64,000 bases of DNA from Mucilaginibacter phenanthrenivorans (lineage in GTDB: Bacteria; Bacteroidota; Bacteroidia; Sphingobacteriales; Sphingobacteriaceae): NCBI RefSeq assembly GCF_024721155.1, contig NZ_JAHVAP010000002.1, positions 248,001 through 312,000 of the forward strand, given 5' to 3'. Shown piece by piece: positions 18,593 to 27,487 of this stretch. The stretch's first letter is position 1. Every line of letters begins with the position of its first letter. Made by a program: the position numbers and the translations under genes. Below the pieces are notes generated by a model, which saw only the letters and a list, made by a program, of their open reading frames with translations, was not told the DNA's origin and ran no database searches.

Positions 18593-18629
18593 AATAGCCG
18601 GCAAATTAATTTAAGCCGGCTATTTTTTT
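18593..18629 (+). terminator. Strong terminator after the lipoprotein gene
   Basis: Perfect 10-bp stem AATAGCCGGC / GCCGGCTATT with a 12-nt loop and a following T7 run. It also lies 11 nt before the YCII gene stop on the other strand, so it may serve both. Confidence 0.85.
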
Positions 18630-18639
18630 GCTGTTTAAA

Positions 18640-18933
18640 TTATGCTACTGTGGCCACCTTAAACGGTTTTATATCAACCGATTCCCAAACGTCTTGTGTA
18701 ATATATGGTTCGCTTTGTTTCCAGGCCTCCAGTTCCTCGACTGTTTCAAATTGCAATACCATTACGGAGCCTATCATTTTGCCTTTGTCGTTCAGCATGG
18801 CTCCGCCTAAAATAAAATTGCCGTTCTTTTTAAGCGCTGAAGCTCCGTCAAGATGATGTGGCCGAACATTCATGCGGCGTGATAAGCCATTGGCATCAGT
18901 ATGGTCGTATGCGGTAATAAGATATTGATTCAT
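18640..18933 (-). CDS. YCII-related protein
   Basis: 97 aa. The sequence fits the YCII fold: a start MNQYLITAYDHTDANGLSRRM, then RPHHLDGASALKKNGNFILGGAML, with the conserved His (residue 26 or 27), and a C-terminal VEELEAWKQSEPYI. YCII proteins form dimers and some have hydrolase-like or dehalogenase-like roles; the natural substrate is unknown. Confidence 0.85.
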   Translation of the reverse strand: MNQYLITAYDHTDANGLSRRMNVRPHHLDGASALKKNGNFILGGAMLNDKGKMIGSVMVLQFETVEELEAWKQSEPYITQDVWESVDIKPFKVATVA

Positions 18934-19074
18934 GATGTATTTATTAGTGCGGCAATTTAAGTTTATGGATTCAAATCAACGAATTTTTGAAGTATTGGAA
19001 AAATAAAATAAATTAATAACTGTTAATGTTACATTTTTTACAATATTTGTTTTTTAACCAATTGTTGATACTAA

Positions 19075-20253
19075 ATGAAGGATTTTCTTACACAGGAATT
19101 TACTAAGATATTTAATAAAAATCCTGAAAATACCTATTTTTCACCAGGGCGCGTTAACCTGATCGGTGAGCATATTGATTACAATGGCGGGCTGGTAATG
19201 CCTTGCGCCGTTACATTCGGAACCTATTTGCTGGTGTCGCCCAATAGCGATGGCATGTTCAGGTTCAGGAGTATGAATTTTGAAGAAAAACTGGACATCC
19301 CCGTACAGGGCAACTACACAAAAACAAAAGAATACTGGTTTAACTATCCGTTGGGTATTATAGAATATTTTTTAAAGGATGGGCACCCGGTATTGGGGAT
19401 GGATCTGCTTTTTTATGGCAATATTCCTATAAGCTCGGGTTTATCTTCCTCGGCATCTATTGAGGTGGTAACTGCATTTGCCCTAAACGATCAGCTAAAC
19501 AGCGGTTATTCAAAGCTCGATTTGGTAAAACTTTCGCAAGCTGTTGAGAATAACTTTATTGGGGTTAACTGCGGTATTATGGATCAGTTTGCCGTTGCCT
19601 TTGGCGAAAAGAATAAAGCGCTGATGCTGAACTGCGACACGCTGGATTACAAGGCTGTCGACAGCAACCTTGGAGAGCATATTTTAGCAATAATAAATAC
19701 CAATAAGCCGCGCAAGCTGGCCGAATCAAAATATAATGAACGGGTGCAGGAATGCCAGGCGGCGTTAAAAGCCCTGCAGCACGAGTTGGAGATCAATAAT
19801 CTTTGTGATATTGATACTGCTACCTTTAATAAGTACAGTCATCTAATTACTGACGCTACAATATACAAACGTGCGAAACACGTTATTGAGGAAAACGATC
19901 GCGTTAAACTGGCCGCAGTAGCACTGAGCAATAATGATTTAGCTGAGTTTGGCAGGTTGATGTACGCTTCGCACGATTCGTTGCGCGATCTTTACGAGGT
20001 AAGTGGCAAGGAACTAGATACCATTGCCGAATACAGTAAAACCGATGCCAACGTAGCCGGCGCCCGTATGACCGGTGCTGGTTTTGGCGGCTGTGGTATA
20101 GCCCTGGTTAAAGAAAGTGCCTTTGAAGACTTCCAAAAAAATATGATCGCTTATTATACCAATAAAATAGGTTATGCGCCATCAGTATACAGCTCACTTA
20201 TCGGCGATGGAGTAGGGGAGCTTTTAGCAGAAAGCGAAAAGACCAAAGCTTAA
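19075..20253 (+). CDS. galK: Galactokinase
   Basis: 392 aa, usual length. Phosphorylates galactose to galactose-1-phosphate in the Leloir pathway. The galactokinase signature GRVNLIGEHIDYNGG is at residues 25-39, the GHMP ATP motif PISSGLSSSAS near 120-130, CGIMDQFAVAFG near 164-175 with the catalytic Asp, and GAGFGGCGIAL near 337-347. There is no galT or intact galE beside it; a broken galE start lies at 58.1 kb. Confidence 0.96.
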   Translation: MKDFLTQEFTKIFNKNPENTYFSPGRVNLIGEHIDYNGGLVMPCAVTFGTYLLVSPNSDGMFRFRSMNFEEKLDIPVQGNYTKTKEYWFNYPLGIIEYFLKDGHPVLGMDLLFYGNIPISSGLSSSASIEVVTAFALNDQLNSGYSKLDLVKLSQAVENNFIGVNCGIMDQFAVAFGEKNKALMLNCDTLDYKAVDSNLGEHILAIINTNKPRKLAESKYNERVQECQAALKALQHELEINNLCDIDTATFNKYSHLITDATIYKRAKHVIEENDRVKLAAVALSNNDLAEFGRLMYASHDSLRDLYEVSGKELDTIAEYSKTDANVAGARMTGAGFGGCGIALVKESAFEDFQKNMIAYYTNKIGYAPSVYSSLIGDGVGELLAESEKTKA

Positions 20254-20299
20254 AGCGTTAAAATTATAACTTGAGACCTGATATAGTCGGTAATGGTTA

Positions 20300-20340
20300 C
20301 TTTTGCCTTCGGCTTTTTGCTTTACGCTTTTAGCTTATTA
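20300..20340. repeat. Iterated CTTT-word spacer
   Basis: Degenerate words such as TTTTGCCTTCGGCTTTTTGC and TTTACGCTTTTAGC fill the gap before the methyltransferase gene, as at 16183 and 47229. Confidence 0.45.
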
Positions 20341-20342
20341 AC

Positions 20343-20873
20343 ATGAAGAAACTAAAGCTTGACGAACTAAACCGGGCTTCGGTTGCCGAATTTAAGGCGA
20401 TGGAGAAGTTCCCCGTGGCAGTGGTATTGGATAATGTGAGGAGCATGCATAACATAGGCTCGATATTCCGTACGGCGGATGGATTTGCGGTTGAGCAGGT
20501 TTGCCTTTGCGGGATAACTGCCTGCCCGCCGCACCGCGAAATTGAAAAAACCGCCCTGGGGGCCACACAATCCATTAACTGGAAATATTTTGAGACGCCT
20601 TTACAGGCAGTTGAACAGTTGCGCAGCGAGGGTTATGCCATTATAGCCATTGAGCAGGCGCAAAACAGCATCATGCTGAATGATTTTACGCCCGCCGAAG
20701 ACGTGAAATATGCATTGATCTTTGGAAATGAAGTAAACGGTGTTAGCGAGGAAGTTATGGCAAACATAGATGCCTGTATCGAGATTCCCCAATTCGGAAC
20801 AAAGCATTCCTTTAATATAGTGGTATCAGCCGGGATTGTGTTGTGGGATTTCTTTTCGAAGATAGTTGGTTAG
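20343..20873 (+). CDS. TrmH/SpoU-family RNA methyltransferase
   Basis: 176 aa, a short SPOUT enzyme that transfers a methyl group from SAM to a ribose 2'-OH. Three SpoU motifs are present: NIGSIFRTADGFAV near residues 37-50, FGNEVNGVSEEV near 128-139, and IPQFGTKHSFNIVVSAGIVLWDF near the C-terminus. The target RNA cannot be told from sequence. The stop codon lies within an inverted word repeat. Confidence 0.88.
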   Translation: MKKLKLDELNRASVAEFKAMEKFPVAVVLDNVRSMHNIGSIFRTADGFAVEQVCLCGITACPPHREIEKTALGATQSINWKYFETPLQAVEQLRSEGYAIIAIEQAQNSIMLNDFTPAEDVKYALIFGNEVNGVSEEVMANIDACIEIPQFGTKHSFNIVVSAGIVLWDFFSKIVG

Positions 20874-20979
20874 TTCATGGTTAATAGATCATGGTTCATA
20901 GCCGAACCGTAGAAAAGAAAATGGTTCATAATTCATCGCCAAATTCCGGCTATGAACTATGAACCATCAACTATGAACT
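20870..20979. repeat. Iterated-word inverted repeat (GGTTCATAGTTGATGG type)
   Basis: The left part contains ggttagttcatgg, atcatggttcatagcc and atggttcataattcat; the right part has their inverted forms (ggctatgaactatgaacc, atcaactatgaac). It lies between convergent genes and overlaps the stop codon of the first. The same words occur at 34392 and 51673. Confidence 0.75.
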
Positions 20980-20981
20980 TC

Positions 20982-22370
20982 TTATAAATGTATCACCTCG
21001 CCGTACGCAGCGGCAGCGGCTTCCATAATCGCCTCGCTCATGGTAGGGTGTGGATGTACTGATTTTATGATTTCATGACCGGTTGCTTCCAGCTTACGTG
21101 CCGTAACAACTTCGGCAAGCATTTCGGTAACGTTATGACCAATCATGTGTGCGCCTAAAAATTCACCGTATTTGGCATCGAATATCAGTTTAACAAAGCC
21201 TTCCTTCGCTCCGGCGGCACTAGCTTTACCTGACGCTGAGAATGGGAACTTGCCTATCTTTAATTCGTAACCTGCCGCAATTGCAGCTTTTTCTGTATAA
21301 CCAACTGAAGCAACTTCTGGTGAGCAATAAGTACAGCCCGGAATATTATTATAATCAAGCGGGTGCGGGTTTTGGCCTGCAATCTTTTCAACGCAAATAA
21401 TACCTTCTGCCGATGCTACGTGAGCAAGCGCCTGGCCTTTAACAATATCACCAATAGCATAAACGCCTTCAACGTTGGTTTTGTAGTAATCGTCAACAAT
21501 AACTTTACCGCGATCAGTTTGTACGCCGTTTTCCTCAAGGCCTAAACCTTCAAGGTTGGTAGAGATGCCAACTGCTGATAAAACTATTTCAGCTTCAAGC
21601 GTTTCAACACCGGTAGCAGTTTTAACCTGCACCTTGCAAATATCGCCGCTGCTGTCAACCGACTCTACATTTGAGCTGGTCATGATGTTAATACCTTGTT
21701 TTTTAAGCGTACGGGCCAGTTGTTTTGAAACTTCTTCGTCCTCAAGCGGTACGATGTTATCCAAAAATTCAACTACAGTAACTTTGGTGCCTATTGCGTT
21801 GTATACGTATGCAAACTCAATGCCTATAGCGCCGGAACCAACTACTATCATTGATGCCGGTTTTTTAGGCAGCACCATGGCCTGGCGATAACCTATTACC
21901 TTTACGCCATCCTGTTTAAGGTTTGGCAATTCGCGCGAGCGGCCGCCTGTTGCCAGTATGATATGCTTTGCAGTAATGTCAGAAGTTTCGCCGCTGGCGT
22001 TGGTTACAGTAACTACGCCTTTGCTTTTAAGCTTGCCGGTGCCCATTACTACATCAATTTTATTTTTTTTCATTAAAAACTGAACACCTTTGCTCATGCC
22101 ATCAGCAACACCGCGGCTTCTCTTGATCATTGCATCAAAATCAACCTCGCTTTCGCCAACCTTTATGCCATATTCTGCAGCATGATTAATATATTCAAAC
22201 ACTTCGGCGCTTTTAATTAATGCTTTTGTTGGGATACAGCCCCAATTTAGGCAAACGCCGCCCAATGATTCCCTTTCAATTATCGCAGTTTTTAAACCCA
22301 ACTGCGAAGCGCGAATAGCGGCTACATAACCACCCGGACCAGAACCTATAACAATTAAATCGTAGTTCAT
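20982..22370 (-). CDS. lpdA: Dihydrolipoyl dehydrogenase
   Basis: 462 aa. E3 subunit of 2-oxoacid dehydrogenase complexes; reoxidises dihydrolipoamide with NAD+. The FAD motif IGSGPGGYVAA is at residues 8-18, the redox-active disulfide at Cys40 and Cys45 (GGVCLNWGCIPTKA), the NAD motif VVGSGAIGIEFAYVY near 177-191, and the C-terminal HPHPTMSEAIMEA with the catalytic His-Glu pair. No E1 or E2 gene is next to it. Confidence 0.96.
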   Translation of the reverse strand: MNYDLIVIGSGPGGYVAAIRASQLGLKTAIIERESLGGVCLNWGCIPTKALIKSAEVFEYINHAAEYGIKVGESEVDFDAMIKRSRGVADGMSKGVQFLMKKNKIDVVMGTGKLKSKGVVTVTNASGETSDITAKHIILATGGRSRELPNLKQDGVKVIGYRQAMVLPKKPASMIVVGSGAIGIEFAYVYNAIGTKVTVVEFLDNIVPLEDEEVSKQLARTLKKQGINIMTSSNVESVDSSGDICKVQVKTATGVETLEAEIVLSAVGISTNLEGLGLEENGVQTDRGKVIVDDYYKTNVEGVYAIGDIVKGQALAHVASAEGIICVEKIAGQNPHPLDYNNIPGCTYCSPEVASVGYTEKAAIAAGYELKIGKFPFSASGKASAAGAKEGFVKLIFDAKYGEFLGAHMIGHNVTEMLAEVVTARKLEATGHEIIKSVHPHPTMSEAIMEAAAAAYGEVIHL

Positions 22371-22805
22371 ATTTTGATTATAATGTTTTATAAATGACCT
22401 TTTGTATTACTGTTTGTGAGAATAGAAATATTTATGCCTTGCCTTTTAACGGGAATAAAACCTTTTATGTTCAGTACCGGCGCAGCTGCTCATAGCCGTT
22501 AAATTTGATGCCAAAGCTAAATAAAAGCAGCGAAATGCTAAAATCAGCTTATCATTTCAAAATCATATCATAAATGCCTGAAATAATGGCATATAGTGGC
22601 ATATATTGATAGTTGCCTGATACCTAATATTTTACTAGTTTTTTATTTATTATACCATATTATTGTAATTTTTTATGCTATCGTGATTAAATATTGCCGA
22701 TATGTTTATAAATGTTAACAATTTGTTAATATTGGGAATAGCCTTAATCCTTACTTTTGTAACAAAAATGATATTTAACCCAAATTTTAATTAAAGCAAA
22801 ACTGT
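22371..22805. other. Intergenic region between lpdA and an Oar-like receptor gene
   Basis: 435 nt between divergent genes. Apart from one clear promoter at 22732-22759 I see no ORF, RNA or long dyad; the second half is AT-rich. Confidence 0.5.
22732..22759 (+). promoter_or_regulatory. Promoter for the Oar-like receptor gene
   Basis: TTG at 22732-22734 and TACTTTTG at 22752-22759 with a 17-nt spacer fit the Bacteroidota consensus. The start codon is about 46 nt downstream of the -7 element. Confidence 0.65.
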
Positions 22806-25800
22806 ATGAGGAAGTTTTTACTTTTATTTTTCTCCATTTTATCCCTAAACCTTGCCCACGGGCAGGTTACAACAACAAGTAGTATCTCGGGTACTGTTGT
22901 TGACGAAAAAGGCCAAACTTTACCGGGCGTAACAATTGTTGCTACGCATACGCCTACTGGCACGGTTTACACCACTGTTACCCGGGCCGACGGTAAATAT
23001 AACCTTGCCAACTTACGTATTGGTGGTCCGTATACCATCAAATTTAGCTTTGTTGGTTATAATCCGTCTACCGAAGACAATATTAACTTAACATTGGGCC
23101 AGGATTTCAAGCTTGGAATAAAGCTTGATCCAAGCAGCACTTTACTGAAGGAAGTTAAAGTAAGCAGCGGACAAAACAAGGTCATTAACAATTCAAGAAC
23201 AGGATCACAGGAAATTGTAACCCGTTCGCAAATTGACCGCTTACCAACCATAAACCGTTCAATTTACGATTATACCAAACTTACCCCTTCGGCAAACGGA
23301 AGGTCGTTTGGTGGTCGTAATGATTCATTTAATAACCTTACCGTCGATGGTGCGTTATTTAACAACTCATTCGGTTTATCAAGCACTTTAGGTGGTCAAA
23401 CCAACTCTCAGCCAATTTCATTGGATGCAATTGAGCAGATCCAGGTTGCTGTTTCACCTTTCGACGTTACTTTAGGTCGTTTTGCAGGTACAGGTATTAA
23501 CACAGTTACCAAATCGGGTACTAATCAGTTTAAAGGAAGTGTTTATTTGTATAAACGTACTACCGGCTTACAGGGAACACATGTAGGAAATGGTATAGAC
23601 GTTGCCAAATCACCTATTGATTACAACCAGCGTGGAATTAGCCTGGGCGGACCGATCATTAAAAATAAGTTATTCTTATTTGTATCAGGCGAGCAGGAAA
23701 GAGAAAAAGACCCTTCATCTAACTACACCGCGCTGCGCCCAGGCCAAACTGCCGGTGGTACAGTATCCCAAGCAGGTTATGGTGCACTTGATTCATTGCG
23801 TACGTTCCTGAAAACAAAATACGGTTATGATCCCGGCGCATTTGAAAATTTTCAATTACGTACACAATCTGACAAAATAACAGCAAGATTGGATTGGAAT
23901 ATTGACGATAAAAACACTTTGTCTGTTAAATATTTCTACTTAAAGTCGTTACGTGATGTTGCGCCAAGTAACTCTGGTTCACCAACCGGTGGCCGTCAGC
24001 CAAGTGCGTTTACATTGCCGTTTTTCTCTTCATTTTATACCATCAACAACAACTTTAACATTGGTATAGCAGAGTTAAACACCCGCTTCAGCAGCACCAT
24101 TGCAAATAAGCTGACTGTGGGGTACCAGGCACTGCGCGATTTTCGTCAATCACCGGGCGGTGGTGCGTTCCCATTGGTTGATATTCAAAATGGTTCATCT
24201 ACCGCCAAGGACCTTACTGCTTTTGGTTATGAGCCGTTTACCGCCTTTAACGTATTGAACACCGACATCTACCAGCTTTCGGATAACGTTACTATTTACA
24301 AAGGTAACCACGAAATTAACGTTGGTACTTCAAACGAGATCGATAAATTCAAAAACGGATTTGCACCCAACTACAATGGCGCTTACGTTTTCTCGAGTTT
24401 GAGCGACTTCTATGCTTCGGCAAACAGCGGTACTGCTTTTGCAAATCAATACTCGTTCCGTTACGCGGCAACTCCAGACGGATCATTCCCATATGCTAAG
24501 ATCAATGCCAGCACAATTGGCCTGTTTGTACAGGACAAATGGCAGGTAACCGATCGCTTTAAGTTAACTTACGGCATCCGTGCTGATTTACCAATTTACA
24601 GTGTTAATTCGCAGCAAAACACAAACGTTGCAGCATTAACATTCAGAGATGGTGTTCAGCTTGACGTGTCAAAATTTCCTAAAACAAGGATCCAGCTTTC
24701 TCCACGTGTAGGCTTCAACTGGGATGTTAATGGCGACGCAACAACCCAGGTTCGTGGTGGTTTAGGCATCTTTACCGGCCCAACTCCTTATGTTTGGGTA
24801 TCTAACCAGGCAAGTAACAATGGCGTTCAATTTGGTTCATATACTATCCAGCCAGGAAAAGCAGGCGTTTCTGCAACTGATCCTCGTTTAGTATTTAACC
24901 CTAACCCTGATGCTAACAGGCCGCCACTTGGTTCAGCAACTGCTACCTCTCAGTATAATTTGGCGGTGGTTGACAGGAACTTCAAAAATCCTAAAAACTT
25001 CCGCGGAGATATTGCTGTGGATCAAAAATTACCATGGGGCATTGTGGGTACCCTTGAATTTATGTACTCAAAAGATATTAACGCAGTTTATCAGCAAAAC
25101 GTAGCTTTACCTTCAACAGGTACTGCGCTTGTTGGGCCTGATAACAGGTTAGTTTACAGTGCATCAACTTTGTTTCCGGCAGTTCTTGATCCGGTAACTA
25201 AGAAAAATTTAAATACTCCTTCTAATCCAAATATCTCCGATGCTGAATTAATGACCAATACCAGCAAAGGTTATACTTACAATGCAACCATTGAATTACA
25301 GAAAAGCCTGAGGGAACTTAACTTTACGTTAGCTTATACTCATAGCGATTCACGTTCAGTTAATGATGGCGGTTCTGTTGCTCAGTCAATCTGGAGCGGC
25401 CGTCCTGTTTCCGGCGATCCAAATGCCAATGAAACCGGGTATTCAAACTTCTACTTACCTAACCGTATTATAGCATCAGTTTCTTATCGTAAGGCATACA
25501 CTAAAAACCTTGCAACATCAGTTGGCTTAACATACGAAGGCGCCAACAACGGTGTGGCATCGTACACCTATTCAGGCGACTTAAATAATGACGGTGTAAA
25601 AGGTAACGACCTGATTTATATTCCCAGGACTCAAAGCGATATCGTATTAGTGGCTAACGGAGCGACGGATAAACGCACTTCTCAGCAATTATGGGATCAG
25701 TTAAACGCTTATATTGGTCAGGATCCATATTTAAGTAAACACCGTGGACAATATGCGCAACGTAATGGTTTGTTGTTACCGTTCTTTAACCAGATTAACT

Positions 25801-26111
25801 TAAATATTACACAGGATATCTTTGTAACCACAGGTAAAGTAAAAAACACTTTGCAGATTGAGTTCAACATGATCAACCTTGGAAACTTTATCGACAGGAA
25901 CTGGGGTAACTACAAATTTGTAAACAGCTCACAATTCCTATCATTCCAAAAGATCGCTCCGGCTGGAGATCCTAATGCAGGGAAACCTGAATTTTCATTC
26001 CCTTATTTCAATGCCACAACAAATACTCCGCTTACCCAAACATTCGGTGAAGGCACTTCAATTGCCTCACGCTGGCAAGCACAGTTTGGTTTAAGGTATA
26101 TATTTAACTAA
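22806..26111 (+). CDS. TonB-dependent receptor, Oar-like, with carboxypeptidase-regulatory domain
   Basis: 1101 aa. Signal peptide (about residues 1-19, LNLAHGQ), then a CarboxypepD_reg-like beta-sandwich (SGTVVDEKGQTLPGVTIVATH, about 28-112), a plug domain (SRSQIDRLPTINRSIYDYTKLTP, about 138-235) and a long outer-membrane beta-barrel ending in LRYIFN. No SusD partner follows. Oar-like receptors in Bacteroidota may handle peptides, proteins or adhesion rather than glycans. Substrate unknown. Followed by a terminator carrying a MITE-like insertion. Confidence 0.9.
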   Translation: MRKFLLLFFSILSLNLAHGQVTTTSSISGTVVDEKGQTLPGVTIVATHTPTGTVYTTVTRADGKYNLANLRIGGPYTIKFSFVGYNPSTEDNINLTLGQDFKLGIKLDPSSTLLKEVKVSSGQNKVINNSRTGSQEIVTRSQIDRLPTINRSIYDYTKLTPSANGRSFGGRNDSFNNLTVDGALFNNSFGLSSTLGGQTNSQPISLDAIEQIQVAVSPFDVTLGRFAGTGINTVTKSGTNQFKGSVYLYKRTTGLQGTHVGNGIDVAKSPIDYNQRGISLGGPIIKNKLFLFVSGEQEREKDPSSNYTALRPGQTAGGTVSQAGYGALDSLRTFLKTKYGYDPGAFENFQLRTQSDKITARLDWNIDDKNTLSVKYFYLKSLRDVAPSNSGSPTGGRQPSAFTLPFFSSFYTINNNFNIGIAELNTRFSSTIANKLTVGYQALRDFRQSPGGGAFPLVDIQNGSSTAKDLTAFGYEPFTAFNVLNTDIYQLSDNVTIYKGNHEINVGTSNEIDKFKNGFAPNYNGAYVFSSLSDFYASANSGTAFANQYSFRYAATPDGSFPYAKINASTIGLFVQDKWQVTDRFKLTYGIRADLPIYSVNSQQNTNVAALTFRDGVQLDVSKFPKTRIQLSPRVGFNWDVNGDATTQVRGGLGIFTGPTPYVWVSNQASNNGVQFGSYTIQPGKAGVSATDPRLVFNPNPDANRPPLGSATATSQYNLAVVDRNFKNPKNFRGDIAVDQKLPWGIVGTLEFMYSKDINAVYQQNVALPSTGTALVGPDNRLVYSASTLFPAVLDPVTKKNLNTPSNPNISDAELMTNTSKGYTYNATIELQKSLRELNFTLAYTHSDSRSVNDGGSVAQSIWSGRPVSGDPNANETGYSNFYLPNRIIASVSYRKAYTKNLATSVGLTYEGANNGVASYTYSGDLNNDGVKGNDLIYIPRTQSDIVLVANGATDKRTSQQLWDQLNAYIGQDPYLSKHRGQYAQRNGLLLPFFNQINLNITQDIFVTTGKVKNTLQIEFNMINLGNFIDRNWGNYKFVNSSQFLSFQKIAPAGDPNAGKPEFSFPYFNATTNTPLTQTFGEGTSIASRWQAQFGLRYIFN

Positions 26112-26125
26112 TAGAAATATAAATG

Positions 26126-26353
26126 CAAAAAAAGGGGCCCTGCAATTGGAGGGCACTGAAAAAGTGGCTATTTATCAAAAGAGGTTGTTTTCAAAATTGA
26201 AAACAACCTCTTTTTCGTTGGCGTATTCGGGTTGGTGGTGGAGAGTGATTTCGTACAGACGATTCTCAGCGCCTCCATTTTATCTGTAAAAGTGCCTCTT
26301 TGATTTTAAAGGACTTTTTCAGTGCCCTCTGCAATTGCGGGGCCCCTTTTTTT
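26126..26353 (+). terminator. Terminator of the receptor gene, split by an insertion
   Basis: The arms AAAAAAAGGGGCCC (26127-26140) and GGGGCCCCTTTTTTT (26339-26353) would form a strong hairpin with loop TGCAATTG if the 181-bp insert plus one 8-bp repeat were removed. With the insert in place the arms can still pair around it. Confidence 0.8.
26149..26329. mobile_element. MITE-like element, 181 bp, with 8-bp target site duplication
   Basis: Terminal inverted repeats GAGGGCACTGAAAAAGT (26149-26165) and its reverse complement (26313-26329) are perfect over 17 bp. The direct repeat TGCAATTG flanks it at 26141-26148 and 26330-26337. Similarity of the ends goes on inward (ATCAAAAGAGG against ATCAAAGAGG). 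Inside, GAGGTTGTTTTCA (26181-26193) pairs with its complement at 26198-26210. It codes for no transposase; on the minus strand a short open stretch ends ...NEKEVVFNFENNLF, which may be the tail of the parent insertion sequence's transposase. The IS family is not identified. Confidence 0.85.
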
Positions 26354-26391
26354 GCCCCATTTTTTAGGATTTTATAATGTAATTATAAGTC

Positions 26392-26529
26392 ATGGTGATA
26401 AAAATTTATAATCAATACAAATTTCTTGCTATTACTGAAAACTATAATTATTATTGGTACGATGATCGCAAAGCGCATTTTGTGTTAAATAAAGATGTTG
26501 GCTACGCAGATTTATTACTAAAGCAATAG
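26392..26529 (+). CDS. Possible 45-aa small protein
   Basis: An ATG-started ORF rich in aromatic residues (KIYNQYKFLAITENYNYYWY, then DDRKAHFVLNKDVGYADLLLKQ). It lies alone after the MITE-containing terminator with no obvious promoter. It could be a real small gene, a remnant or chance. I do not recognise it. Confidence 0.3.
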   Translation: MVIKIYNQYKFLAITENYNYYWYDDRKAHFVLNKDVGYADLLLKQ

Positions 26530-26798
26530 ATAGAAGTATCTGCTTTTAGTTTTTTAATTCTATCATTAGCCCTATGTTTTGGCTGATTATTTTTATCGAT
26601 AGCATCCTTTAAAGGGTTGATGAACTATGGGTATTGCTTTCTTAAACATGCTAATGTTTTTGTTACAATACACTACCATTTGTTAATATGTAATTAACCT
26701 GAGCGCAATATTTAAGGTTCAATTTTGGATCAGATTTATGAGTATATGCTTCTATGTTCATAAGCAAGATCCACTACCGCAATTTATATCACAATATA

Positions 26799-27389
26799 AT
26801 GAGCATTATAAAAGAGATATTTACTCCATTTAATAACTTAACCGAATTACCCGATGAGGTTGATTTGAATTCTCTTTTTAAAGAATTTTATGACCGCCTG
26901 GTGTATTTTTCGGTTCAGTTTGTTAAGGATAAAGATCAGGCGCAGGATATTGTTCAGGACTCATTTATAAAGTATTGGAATCAGCGTGAAATGGTAACGC
27001 CAAATAGAATTGCCATCAAAAACTTCCTATACAGTACCGTTCGCAACGCCTGCCTTAATGTAATTCGGCATGAGAAAGTTAGAGAAGGCTATATTCAGCA
27101 ACAGGGCGGCGCGGAGCCTGAAGAACCACCTGTAATTGATGCTATTATTGCCGCAGAGGTAATGTCCAAAATTCATGCTGCTGTCCAATCATTACCTGAA
27201 AGCCATCGCCAGATCTCTGTTATGGGATATTTTGATGGTAAAAAGAATAATGAAATTGCTGATGAATTAAATATGTCTGTCAACACTGTGAAAAAACAAA
27301 AACAAAGAGCACTGCAGCTACTAAGAATGAAACTTGAACCTGAAATGTTTGTATTATTTTTTATAGCGATGGTGGAAGTTTTTAGTTAA
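26799..27389 (+). CDS. ECF RNA polymerase sigma factor (FecI-like)
   Basis: 196 aa from the ATG at 26799; a start at 26754 would add 15 residues without family similarity. Region 2 is seen in DRLVYFSVQFVKDKDQAQDIVQDSF and region 4 in LPESHRQISVMGYFDGKKNNEIADELNMSVNTVKKQKQRA, a helix-turn-helix for the -35 element. It is followed by a FecR-type anti-sigma gene, an STN-type receptor and a lipoprotein, the usual cell-surface signalling cassette of Bacteroidota. The sigma factor should switch on the receptor genes once the ligand is sensed. Confidence 0.93.
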   Translation: MSIIKEIFTPFNNLTELPDEVDLNSLFKEFYDRLVYFSVQFVKDKDQAQDIVQDSFIKYWNQREMVTPNRIAIKNFLYSTVRNACLNVIRHEKVREGYIQQQGGAEPEEPPVIDAIIAAEVMSKIHAAVQSLPESHRQISVMGYFDGKKNNEIADELNMSVNTVKKQKQRALQLLRMKLEPEMFVLFFIAMVEVFS

Positions 27390-27487
27390 GCGATAGTTTT
27401 TTGCCGTGCGTTACTAAATTCAGAAAAAAGTTTCATTTACTTTATCCAGTTTGAATTATCAGGTGTCTTAATACCCGAAAAGACACT

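Noticed and set aside
26149..26329. Active insertion sequence
   Set aside because: The element is 181 bp with no transposase; at most it keeps a short tail of one, so it is non-autonomous.
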